Shown here in pieces: positions 16,581-24,663 of a stretch of 33,002 nt of DNA. Every line of letters starts with the position of its first letter. Position 1 is the stretch's first letter. Under the pieces are notes generated by a model. It was not told the DNA's origin. It did no database searches and saw only the letters and a list, made by a program, of their open reading frames with translations. The DNA comes from Acidobacteriota bacterium (GTDB lineage: Bacteria > Acidobacteriota > JAAYUB01 > JAMOQF01): contig JAMOQF010000176.1 of the NCBI GenBank assembly GCA_027064125.1, positions 1 to 33,002 on the forward strand. Direction: 5' to 3'. A program made the position numbers and the translations under genes.

Positions 16581-18457
16581 AATCTTATCCTTCTAACATT
16601 TCCAAATCTTAAAGTAACACCTTTTCTATCCAGAAGTTCAAGAAGGGGAATTGCCCTTTTTCTGGTAAGTCCAGTTAAATCTTTAAAATCTCCAACAGAA
16701 AATTCTCCCGACCTTCCAAACTCTTCTTTTATTTTTCTAACAAGATTCTCAAAAACCCTCGAAGATATAAAAAAATCCCTATTTACAGCAATAATTTTTC
16801 CCCTTGAAATTAAAATTTGAAATATTTCTCCACCTTCTCTGCCAAATTTCTTTTCAAATTCTTTTGGAGAAATTCCTTCAAGCCCCCTTTTAAATACAAA
16901 TTCCTCATATTTATCCATTTTCTCATTTTCCACCCCTTTTTCTTCACGGTAAAAATCAAAATGAAAAATAACGTTATTTCTCTTAAAGGCGATTTTTTTT
17001 CTAAATAGCAAATCCAGTATTATCGAAAACATCAAGTTATCATAAAGTTTAAGCTTCTTCTGTAGGTTCTCCTTCTTAATTCCTCCCTCTCCTGAATTCT
17101 TCAAAAGTTCTTCAATATGACTAAAAATCTCTTCAATGTACTTTTTATTTACGTAAAATACTTTATCTTGATAATTTAATATACCAACAACACCATCATC
17201 CACAAGTTTATCCAAAACAGAAATTATTTTATCTTTATCTCTTCCAATTTTCTTCACAAGATACCCAAGGGTATGGATACCATTTTCCAGTTCATGTTTA
17301 ACAAAATCCTTTAAACCACATTTATCAAGTTTAAATAAAATATTTTCTTTTCTTTTTAATTCCTTCTTTCTTAATTTCCGGGAATTTATCTCAAGGATCT
17401 TCCCTCCCCCAATGGTTATTTCCGGAGAATATTGCCTTATGATAAATCTATCACATGGAAGAGAAAAAACTTCATCCTCAAGCCTTATTTGAGCAACTGT
17501 TTCCTCCCCTCTATCGAGAAAATTTTTCCCATCTGGAAAATAAACCTTTCCTACACTGTGAAAAGTCCCTGCATAAAAATGGATTTTATGGCCATCTTTT
17601 ATTCCCTTTTTATGGTTAACGGAACATCTTATTTTAACATTCAAAATTTGAAAGGGCTCAAATATATCCGGTAAAGTAAGACACACACCCCTTTTTAAAG
17701 AACTATAATCTACTCCAGAAATATTTAATGCTGTTCTCTGCCCTGAAAACGCCTCCTTTACATTTTTTTCATAAACCTGAATATTTCTTACCTTGCACCT
17801 TTTATCTAATGGAAGGATCTCCAACTCATCTCCCACTTTAAATTTTCCATCAATTGTTGTTCCAGTCACCACTATCCCTATTCCCTTCAATTTGAAAACT
17901 CTATCCACATATAATCTTGGTATCCCCCTGTCATCTCTTCTTACCAGTTTCGCCATCTTTAGTAAAGCATTTCTCAATTTTTCAAAACCTTCAAGAGTAA
18001 TTCCAGAAACTGGAACAAAATCAACTACATTAAAATCATATTGAGATAAAAAAAGAGACACATCTTCAATCCTTTTATTAACTGTGGTTCTCTCCACAAG
18101 GTCAATTTTTGTAATTGCCACAACAATATTTTTAATTTCAAGCATGGAGCAAATGTCCACATGCTCAATAGTTTGCGGCATTATGCCCTCATCAGCAGCA
18201 ACCACAAGCAAAACACCATCAATACCACTTACCCCCACAACCATATTTTTCACATATTTTTCATGTCCAGGAACATCCACAAAACCCATGTTAACCTCTG
18301 GAGTTATCCAGGGAGCAAATCCTATATCAATGGTTATCCCAAGTTCTTTCTCCTGAATAAGCCTGTCTGCGTCTATTCCAGTCAATCCCTTTAAAAGCGT
18401 TGTCTTACCATGATCAATATGCCCTGCTGTGCCAAAAACAACATTTAATTTTTCCAA
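16577..18457 (-). CDS. selB: Selenocysteine-specific elongation factor SelB
   Basis: Delivers Sec-tRNA(Sec) to UGA codons marked by a SECIS hairpin. GTPase motifs: G1 GTAGHIDHGKTT, G2 ELGITIDIGF, G3 DVPGHE, G4 TKIDL. Domain II/III EF-Tu-like beta barrels follow (PRLYVDRVFKLKGIGIVVTGT). The C-terminal third is the series of winged helices that bind SECIS RNA, ending DLTGLTRKRAIPLLELLDRKGVTLRFGNVRRIRL. Length (626 aa) is typical. The start is TTG, set by a perfect AGGAGG five bases upstream that overlaps the end of amrS. selA, selD and tRNA-Sec are not in the window, and no in-frame UGA selenoprotein was seen here. Confidence 0.95.
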   Translation of the reverse strand: MEKLNVVFGTAGHIDHGKTTLLKGLTGIDADRLIQEKELGITIDIGFAPWITPEVNMGFVDVPGHEKYVKNMVVGVSGIDGVLLVVAADEGIMPQTIEHVDICSMLEIKNIVVAITKIDLVERTTVNKRIEDVSLFLSQYDFNVVDFVPVSGITLEGFEKLRNALLKMAKLVRRDDRGIPRLYVDRVFKLKGIGIVVTGTTIDGKFKVGDELEILPLDKRCKVRNIQVYEKNVKEAFSGQRTALNISGVDYSSLKRGVCLTLPDIFEPFQILNVKIRCSVNHKKGIKDGHKIHFYAGTFHSVGKVYFPDGKNFLDRGEETVAQIRLEDEVFSLPCDRFIIRQYSPEITIGGGKILEINSRKLRKKELKRKENILFKLDKCGLKDFVKHELENGIHTLGYLVKKIGRDKDKIISVLDKLVDDGVVGILNYQDKVFYVNKKYIEEIFSHIEELLKNSGEGGIKKENLQKKLKLYDNLMFSIILDLLFRKKIAFKRNNVIFHFDFYREEKGVENEKMDKYEEFVFKRGLEGISPKEFEKKFGREGGEIFQILISRGKIIAVNRDFFISSRVFENLVRKIKEEFGRSGEFSVGDFKDLTGLTRKRAIPLLELLDRKGVTLRFGNVRRIRL

Positions 18458-18466
18458 TCAAGCCTC

Positions 18467-19471
18467 CTAAAATTTTCCTGCTATCAAGTAATTACAAAAT
18501 CTACATCTGCCATTTTTAATATTATTTTCACTCACACTAAACCCAATCCTTTTAATTAAAAGTTTCCCACAGGAGGGACAAAAAGTTGACTCTTTAAGAC
18601 CCGGCACATTTCCACAATAAACATACCTAAGTCCCGCTTTTTTACCTATCTCATAGGCCCTTAAAAGTGAATCTACGCTCGTGGAGGAAACATTAATCAT
18701 CTTGTATGCAGGATGAAAGGCAGAAATATGCCATGGGATATTTTTATCAATACCCGCAATAAAGTTTGCAATGTCACTTAACTCATCCTCTCCATCATTT
18801 ATCCCGGGTATAATTAAGGTTGTTATTTCAATCCAGATCCCCTTCTCATACATAAGAAAGATATTTCTCTTAACAGGTTCCACAGAAGCCTTACAATATC
18901 TCCTATAAAACTCATCTCTAAAACTTTTCAGATCCACATTGACACCATCAATTACCCCTACCATTTTCTCAATTGCTTCATCACTCATAAATCCATTTGT
19001 CACAAATACATTGTAAATTCCAAGATCCTTTGCTGAAAGGGCAATGTCATAAGCATATTCAAAAAAAATGGTCGGCTCCGTATAAGTATAGGAAATGGAC
19101 TTACAGCCTCTTTCATATGCCAAACTGGCAACCTTCTGAGGTAAAATTTCCTCCCCTTGAACTTTTCCAAAAAGAAATGGAAATTGACTTATTTCATAAT
19201 TTTGACAGAAATCACACTTAAAATTACACCCCACGGTGGCAATTGAAAGAGACCTGGAAGCAGGGAAAAAATGAAAAAGGGGTTTTTTTTCAATGGGATC
19301 CACGTGTAGGGCTATAGCACTTCCATATACAAGAGAAAATAAAACCCCATTTATATTCTTTCTAACCCCACAGATCCCAACCTTCCCTTCAGAAATTTCA
19401 CAATAGTGGGAACAAAGTGTACACTTTACTTTTTTATCCCCTTTTTTAAGGAAAAAAAGAGATTCTTTCAA
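18467..19471 (-). CDS. amrS: AmmeMemoRadiSam-system radical SAM enzyme (AmrS)
   Basis: Radical SAM protein with the cluster motif ATVGCNFKCDFCQN (CxxxCxxC), the N-terminal Cys set CTLCSHYCEISEGKVGICGVR, the family motif YTYTEPTIFFEYAYD, and a C-terminal zinc-type pair FCPSCGKL...GRCRFCNYL. It belongs to the family usually encoded with Memo and AMMECR1, whose substrate is unresolved; neither partner is adjacent here. The ORF track begins at 19519, but GGAG lies five bases before a TTG at 19471. Starting there gives LKESLFFLKKGDKKVKCTLC, which matches the usual short N-terminus of the family. It also frees a hairpin at 19488-19515 as untranslated leader. selB starts nine bases after its stop. 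Confidence 0.9.
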   Translation of the reverse strand: MKESLFFLKKGDKKVKCTLCSHYCEISEGKVGICGVRKNINGVLFSLVYGSAIALHVDPIEKKPLFHFFPASRSLSIATVGCNFKCDFCQNYEISQFPFLFGKVQGEEILPQKVASLAYERGCKSISYTYTEPTIFFEYAYDIALSAKDLGIYNVFVTNGFMSDEAIEKMVGVIDGVNVDLKSFRDEFYRRYCKASVEPVKRNIFLMYEKGIWIEITTLIIPGINDGEDELSDIANFIAGIDKNIPWHISAFHPAYKMINVSSTSVDSLLRAYEIGKKAGLRYVYCGNVPGLKESTFCPSCGKLLIKRIGFSVSENNIKNGRCRFCNYLIAGKF

Positions 19472-19487
19472 CTTTTCTCCACGAAAG

Positions 19488-19515
19488 GGGGCCATTCTTC
19501 TTAAAAAATGGCCCC
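19488..19515 (-). terminator. Perfect 9-bp hairpin between the small coiled-coil gene and amrS
   Basis: GGGGCCATT (19488-19496) pairs with AATGGCCCC (19507-19515) around a 10-base loop. It lies 40 bases after the stop of the coiled-coil gene and about 17 bases before the revised amrS start. As in the other two GC-rich hairpins here, the transcribed strand has G-runs on the 5' arm and C-runs on the 3' arm, with no long U-tract after it. Confidence 0.5.
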
Positions 19516-19555
19516 TCATAATGAAAAGATATATAAAATCTGAAAAATAAAAAAA

Positions 19556-19810
19556 TTACATTAAACCCTTATCACCCATTTCCTTTGCAAGATCCACTTC
19601 ACTATCAGTCAACTCACTCTTAACACCCAATCTCATACAGGCACCTTCATAAATCTGCTTTGCAGCCTTTTTTGCATTCTGGAGTTCAATTAATCTTTGC
19701 TTAACCCTTGCAAGTTCTTCTTCTATCTTTTTTTCAATGTCTTCAATCTCCTTGCGTGCCATCTCTCTTGTTTCTTCATAAAATTTCCTTTGTTCTTTTG
19801 TTAAATCCAT
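19556..19810 (-). CDS. Small coiled-coil protein of unknown function
   Basis: 84 aa. Residues 1-55 are a continuous charged amphipathic helix (TKEQRKFYEETREMARKEIEDIEKKIEEELARVKQRL) predicted to form a coiled coil. The tail is LGVKSELTDSEVDLAKEMGDKGLM. No signal peptide, membrane segment or catalytic motif. GGAGG is well placed before the ATG, and there is only a 49-base gap after the kinase-TonB gene, so it is probably a real gene co-transcribed with it. It may be an accessory of that fusion protein, but this rests on position only. Confidence 0.75.
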   Translation of the reverse strand: MDLTKEQRKFYEETREMARKEIEDIEKKIEEELARVKQRLIELQNAKKAAKQIYEGACMRLGVKSELTDSEVDLAKEMGDKGLM

Positions 19811-19859
19811 ACTCCCTCCACTTAAAATTGGTTTATATGTAATAAATATATAGTAATCA

Positions 19860-22800
19860 TTAAAACTTAATCCTCACAGTTTTCCAGACACGAACCTTTA
19901 CCCCATTTTTTTCAGCAGGTTTATACTTCCACTTTTTAAGAGAATTTTTGACACTTTCACTAAAAAGAGCCCTATTCCTCGGTGGAAGTACAGTAATAAT
20001 TCTAACTTTTTCCACTTCCCCCCTATGATTTATCAAAATTCTTGTTATAACAGTGGCATGCGCCCTTAAAATCTTCGCCTTAGAAGGATATGTGGGTTTT
20101 GGAGTTTTTATTGGTTTAGGAGGATTCACAGAAGAATCAAGGGGAACAATATCTCCCTCTTTAATAATTTTTCCAGTGGCCTTACTCCTGGTAGGTACAA
20201 TTGTTGTGGTGGTTTTAACGGGAGTAGAAGTAACTGGTTTAACTTGAGGCTTTTTCGTAACAACAGTAGGTTTGGTTGGCTTTACAGTAGGTTTAGCTGT
20301 TACAACCTTCTTTTCAGGCACCACCTTTTGAGATGGTTTTGAAACAACACTTACCTTCTTCTTTTCAACATTTTTCGCTTCAACAGGTATGGTTTGAACC
20401 TTTTTTTCAACATTTGAAGGAGGCGTTTTAGTTGAAGTTATTGGAGTTGTCGTTTTCTCTACTGGCACAAAAGGTTTTTTCTCTGTAGGTTTAAGGGTTG
20501 AAGAAGTAACAGGCCGTTTCTGAGTACTTACAGACGTGTTTGAAACACTTTTCGTTTTGGTTTTACCGGTAAAAGATTTTTTTGCAACCTGCTTAACAAC
20601 AGGAGTTTTCTCAGCAGGTGGCGTTGTGACTTTACCAGTGGTGGAAGGTTTTGAAGGAGTTATACCAACATTTTTACCCGTTGTTTGCTCACTCTGAATT
20701 CCAATATTTTCACTTCCACTTTCAGTTGTAGTAGCTGGTAATTCCTCTCCGATACCAGAAGAAGGAGTCTCAGATGTTGAAAGGGAATTTACTTTAGCCA
20801 CCTTTACAGGTTTTTTACTTTCTTTCCCTCCACCTCCAAAGAGAAGATATAAAACAACAGCTATCCCAACTATCACCAAAGCAGCGACTACAAATAACCT
20901 GCTCTTAGAACTTTCCTTCTCTTCTTCAGTACCAAAAGCAGGAGATGTAACCTGAACTTCAGGTTTTTTAACCTGTTCTTTACTCCTTAACTTTTTTGTG
21001 ACAGTAGTTTTTCTGGGTTTTTCAGGGGATATAACAGGTTCCTTCTTAACCGCCTTTTCAACAGCCTTTTTCTTTTCAACCTTTTTGGTCTTCACGGGAG
21101 TCTTTGCTGAAGGCTCCACTTTTTTTGCAACCACTTTTTTCTTTACTACAACTTTTTTCTTTGGCTGTTCAACTTTTTGCTTCTGTTCCACAACCTTTTT
21201 CTTAACCTTTTCCCCACTCAAAATTACCGTATCTTCTGAAAGTAGTTTTTCCCCCTCCTCAAATTTTTCCATAAAATCGTCAAATGTTAAATTTTTAACG
21301 TCCTCCGGTTTAAGTCCAAATTCTTCAGGATACAACTTCGTCAGAAAAGCTCTTAAATCCTTTGCTGTTGGTACAGGTTTGGATTCATTTATATACCTTC
21401 TCAAATCCGCTGCCATTTCAGCTGCTGTTTGATATCTCTTTTCAATATCTATTTCAAGGGCCTTTTTAATTATTTTTCTAAGTTTTGGTGGCACCTTGTT
21501 TATCTCATTCTCCAAAATCGGCATTTTCCCACTTCTGACCTTTTCAAGAACATCATATTCAGAAGAATCTTCAAAAAGCACCTTGCCACTTACAATCTCA
21601 CACAGCACAATCCCCATGGAATAGACATCAGACCGCTTATCTACATCTTTACCCCATGCCTGCTCCGGGGACATATAGAGAAGTTTTCCCTTTAACGCTC
21701 CCTTAACCGTATGATGTATTTTTGATTCCGCCTTTGAAATACCAAAATCAACTAATTTTACTTCCCCTTCCTTCGAAATTAAAATATTTTGAGGACTTAC
21801 ATCCCTGTGAACAATTTTGAGATCTCTTCCCTTATAATCTTTTTTATGATGTGCATAATCAAGGGCACTACAAATCTGTTCAGCAATATATGCAGCCAGT
21901 TTATGGGGTATTCTTATATTTAACTTTTTAGCTTTACTTAAAATCTTCTTTAAATCAAAGCCATCCACAAATTCCATTGCAATATAGTATGAATTGTCTA
22001 TCTTTCCGAAATCAAAAATGGTTGCAATATTCTGGTGGGAAAGTTGTGCTGCAAGTTTCGCTTCATCAATAAACATTGTCACAAGTTCTTTATTATCAGA
22101 AAGATGAGGTAATATCCTTTTTATTGCGAGAATTTTCTGAAATCCCTCTTCTCCCCTCTTTTTTGCTTTAAACAGTTCGGCCATCCCCCCATGTCCAATT
22201 TTTTCTATCAAAATATAATCTCCAAATTTTATCCCCTCTTCTTCCTCTTCTTCAACTTCATCTGAGCGGGGTTCAAGTGTTTTTTCAATATTTGTATCAG
22301 ATAAACCAACTCCATGCAAAGTATCACTCAACTTTTTTTCAATATCGGTATCAAAGGAACTTAAAATTTTTTCAACAGCTTTTTCCCCTTCACTCTTTTC
22401 CTCCTTTTTCTCAACTTCTTCCTTTAATTTTTCAAGCATCAACTCTCCGGTATCTTTTTTCTTTTCAACTTTTTCCTTTTTAACTGTTTCCTTATCAAGG
22501 TCAAGGGCAAGATTTAATGTATCCCTCAAAAGGGCGTCTATCTCTGCGTCTGTATCCACCTTCACCTTTTTTTCAGCTGAGACCTTTTCTCTTTTTTCTT
22601 CAACCGGCATTTCCTTTTTAGCTTCTATCTTCTCTTCAACTTTCTTTTCCCTTACCTCATCTTTAACTTCCTCTTCTTCAGAAATACCTTTAAAAATGTC
22701 ATTTTTAATTTCTACATCCGATTTTTTCACTTCCTTTTTAGAAGTATCTGATTTTTTCCTCTTACTCTTAATTTCCATACCGAGTCCAGACAAAGTCTCA

Positions 22801-23291
22801 CTGATTAATTTATCGAGATCATCTGTATCACTTATCTTTTTATCTATTTTTGACTCCAACTTTTCCTCTTTATGTCTTCTTTTAGACGCAGTCTCTACCA
22901 GTATTTCCTCTTCTACAAAATCTTTTTTTAAATGTTTCTTAACCAGCTTAACCAGAGCCTCATCTGAAATTGGTTTTTCGACATATTCATCAGCCTTATA
23001 TTCAATCTTTGCCTTCATACTGTGGTTTTTCCCCTTATAAATTGAGGTTGCAATAATTACGGGGACAGAAGCACCATCGGGGGTCATTTTTATTTTTTTA
23101 CAAACCTCAAGACCATTTTTCTTGGAAAGCATGGCGGAAAGTAAAACTACGTCAGGTTTTTTCTCTTCAAATTCAGCAAGTACAGAAGGTCCATCATTCG
23201 CTGAAATAACCTCAAAACCTTCCTTTTCAAAAAGTTGTTTAAGTCTTTGCAATTCTTTCGAATTATAATCAGCAATTAAAATTTTACTCAT
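19860..23291 (-). CDS. Pseudo-receiver / Ser-Thr kinase / TonB C-terminal fusion membrane protein
   Basis: 1143 aa in five parts. (1) Receiver-like domain, residues 1-120, with the phosphoacceptor Asp replaced by Ser (VVLLSAML, S52) and the acidic pair reduced to IADY, while the Ser/Thr and Lys (K106, EKP) remain: a pseudo-receiver. (2) Lys/Glu-rich linker, 121-355, with three related segments (LDKLISETLSGLG, IDALLRDTLNLAL, IEKKLSDTLHGVG). (3) Ser/Thr kinase, 356-630: IGHGGMAELF, AIK (K391), HRDVSPQN (D497), DFG (D515), SPEQ; all catalytic residues kept. (4) Basic linker then one TM helix (799-818). (5) Thr/Pro/Lys-rich extracytoplasmic stretch and a TonB-type C-terminal domain (KTPKPTYPSKAK...GEVEKVRI...LKKWKYKPA). 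It probably links cytoplasmic signalling to a periplasmic or outer-membrane partner. GAGGG precedes the ATG. Confidence 0.9.
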   Translation of the reverse strand: MSKILIADYNSKELQRLKQLFEKEGFEVISANDGPSVLAEFEEKKPDVVLLSAMLSKKNGLEVCKKIKMTPDGASVPVIIATSIYKGKNHSMKAKIEYKADEYVEKPISDEALVKLVKKHLKKDFVEEEILVETASKRRHKEEKLESKIDKKISDTDDLDKLISETLSGLGMEIKSKRKKSDTSKKEVKKSDVEIKNDIFKGISEEEEVKDEVREKKVEEKIEAKKEMPVEEKREKVSAEKKVKVDTDAEIDALLRDTLNLALDLDKETVKKEKVEKKKDTGELMLEKLKEEVEKKEEKSEGEKAVEKILSSFDTDIEKKLSDTLHGVGLSDTNIEKTLEPRSDEVEEEEEEGIKFGDYILIEKIGHGGMAELFKAKKRGEEGFQKILAIKRILPHLSDNKELVTMFIDEAKLAAQLSHQNIATIFDFGKIDNSYYIAMEFVDGFDLKKILSKAKKLNIRIPHKLAAYIAEQICSALDYAHHKKDYKGRDLKIVHRDVSPQNILISKEGEVKLVDFGISKAESKIHHTVKGALKGKLLYMSPEQAWGKDVDKRSDVYSMGIVLCEIVSGKVLFEDSSEYDVLEKVRSGKMPILENEINKVPPKLRKIIKKALEIDIEKRYQTAAEMAADLRRYINESKPVPTAKDLRAFLTKLYPEEFGLKPEDVKNLTFDDFMEKFEEGEKLLSEDTVILSGEKVKKKVVEQKQKVEQPKKKVVVKKKVVAKKVEPSAKTPVKTKKVEKKKAVEKAVKKEPVISPEKPRKTTVTKKLRSKEQVKKPEVQVTSPAFGTEEEKESSKSRLFVVAALVIVGIAVVLYLLFGGGGKESKKPVKVAKVNSLSTSETPSSGIGEELPATTTESGSENIGIQSEQTTGKNVGITPSKPSTTGKVTTPPAEKTPVVKQVAKKSFTGKTKTKSVSNTSVSTQKRPVTSSTLKPTEKKPFVPVEKTTTPITSTKTPPSNVEKKVQTIPVEAKNVEKKKVSVVSKPSQKVVPEKKVVTAKPTVKPTKPTVVTKKPQVKPVTSTPVKTTTTIVPTRSKATGKIIKEGDIVPLDSSVNPPKPIKTPKPTYPSKAKILRAHATVITRILINHRGEVEKVRIITVLPPRNRALFSESVKNSLKKWKYKPAEKNGVKVRVWKTVRIKF

Positions 23292-23343
23292 CGCATTCCC
23301 TCACCAAAAAATAATAAAGTAAATAAAATCACCCTTCTTTAAA

Positions 23344-23349
23344 ATTATA
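23344..23349 (-). promoter_or_regulatory. Candidate -10 box upstream of the kinase fusion
   Basis: A perfect TATAAT lies in the 81-base gap after rarA, about 50 bases before the kinase start. The -35 region (ATTTAT at 17-base spacing) is poor, so this is only a plausible promoter. Confidence 0.4.
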
Positions 23350-23372
23350 CACTAAAAATTTAAAGTATAAAT

Positions 23373-24656
23373 TTATTTTTTCTTTTTTTTAATTTTTTTT
23401 ATCTCGGAAAGTCTACCTTTTATTCTCGCCTCAAGCCCCAGATTTGTAGGTTCATAGTAAATTTTATCAGAAAGTTCATCTGGAAGACATTTCATGGGAG
23501 AAATACCATGTTCAAAATCATGGGCATACATATATCCATCACCATACCCCTCCCTTTTCATGAGGTCAGTTACACTATTTCTCAAATGAAATGGTACAGG
23601 ATAAACAAGCCCCTTTTTTATATCAGCCTGAACCTTCTTATACGCCTTATATACAGAGTTTGACTTAGGAGCAATTGAGACATATATTGCAGCCTGTAAA
23701 ATCGCAAGTTTCCCCTCCGGAAGTCCCAGAAAATTATAAGCATGCAAAGCATTTACTGCAATATTTAATGCATTTATATCTGCAAGCCCAACATCTTCAC
23801 TGGCACACTGAATAATTCTTCTCAAAATGTTCTCAGGTTCTTCTCCAGATTCAAGCATTCTGGTAACCCAGTAAACTGCCGCATCGGGGTCGCTATTTCT
23901 CATGGATTTGTGAAGAGCTGAAAGCATATTGTAATGTTCTTCACCCTTTTTGTCATACTTTAATACCCTTTGCCTTAAAACCACTTCCAGTATTTCTCTA
24001 TCAAAAAACACCTTGCCTTCCTTCAGGGAAAAATAAAACATCTGTTCCAAAATATTTATCGCTCCCCTTGCATCTCCAATTGATAACACAGCAATTTCAT
24101 CTAAAATATCATCCTTAATGTAAATTTCAAATTCATTCCTTAAAACATCAACTATCCTCATCAAAATTTTCACCACGTCTTCCTTCGAAAGGGGTTTAAA
24201 TCTATATACATTTACCCTGCTCAATAGGGCACCATTTATTTCAAAGGAAGGATTAAGAGTTGTGGTACCAATTAATATTATCTTACCCTTCTCTAAGAAG
24301 GGTAAAAATCCATCCTGTTGAGCCCTGTTAAATCTGTGAATTTCATCCACAAAGATAATTGTCTGCTTGCCAGTTCTTTCAAAAAAGTAGGAAGCATCTA
24401 TCATTGCCTCTTTAACTTCTTTCATGCCAGAAATGGCTGCATTAAATTCTATCACCTGTGTGTTTAAATTTTTAAACATCAATTTAGCCAGAGTACTTTT
24501 ACCACAACCAGGGGGGCCCCAGAAGATAGAAGAGAACAAAATTCCATCTTCAAACATTTTCCTTAGAGGCCTACCTTCTCCAATTAAATGTTCCTGACCA
24601 ACAAAATCTCCTATATTCTCGGGCCTAAACCTTTCAGAAAATGGCGTTTTATTCAT
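23373..24656 (-). CDS. rarA: Replication-associated recombination AAA+ ATPase RarA (MgsA)
   Basis: Clamp-loader-like AAA+ ATPase acting at stalled forks. Signatures: PFSERFRPENIGDFVGQEHLIG, Walker A WGPPGCGKST, Walker B IIFVDEIHRFNRAQQDGFLP, sensor 1 IILIGTTTLNPSF, arginine finger ALLSRVNVYRF, and the family-specific SDPDAAVYWVTRMLESGEEP...RRIIQCASEDVGLAD and APKSNSVYKAY. The ORF track begins at a TTG (24680); I take the ATG at 24656 (MNKTPFSERF), with AGAGG just upstream, giving about 427 aa and a 7-base gap from the glycosyltransferase. Last gene of a five-gene run beginning with the HD-GYP gene. Confidence 0.94.
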   Translation of the reverse strand: MNKTPFSERFRPENIGDFVGQEHLIGEGRPLRKMFEDGILFSSIFWGPPGCGKSTLAKLMFKNLNTQVIEFNAAISGMKEVKEAMIDASYFFERTGKQTIIFVDEIHRFNRAQQDGFLPFLEKGKIILIGTTTLNPSFEINGALLSRVNVYRFKPLSKEDVVKILMRIVDVLRNEFEIYIKDDILDEIAVLSIGDARGAINILEQMFYFSLKEGKVFFDREILEVVLRQRVLKYDKKGEEHYNMLSALHKSMRNSDPDAAVYWVTRMLESGEEPENILRRIIQCASEDVGLADINALNIAVNALHAYNFLGLPEGKLAILQAAIYVSIAPKSNSVYKAYKKVQADIKKGLVYPVPFHLRNSVTDLMKREGYGDGYMYAHDFEHGISPMKCLPDELSDKIYYEPTNLGLEARIKGRLSEIKKIKKKKK

Positions 24657-24663
24657 AAAACCT

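Noticed and set aside
20998-22483. Plus-strand ORFs opposite the kinase-TonB gene (144 aa, 88 aa, 68 aa)
   Set aside because: They are antisense shadows of Lys/Glu/Thr-rich coding sequence, giving Phe/Ser/Leu-rich peptides with no ribosome sites.
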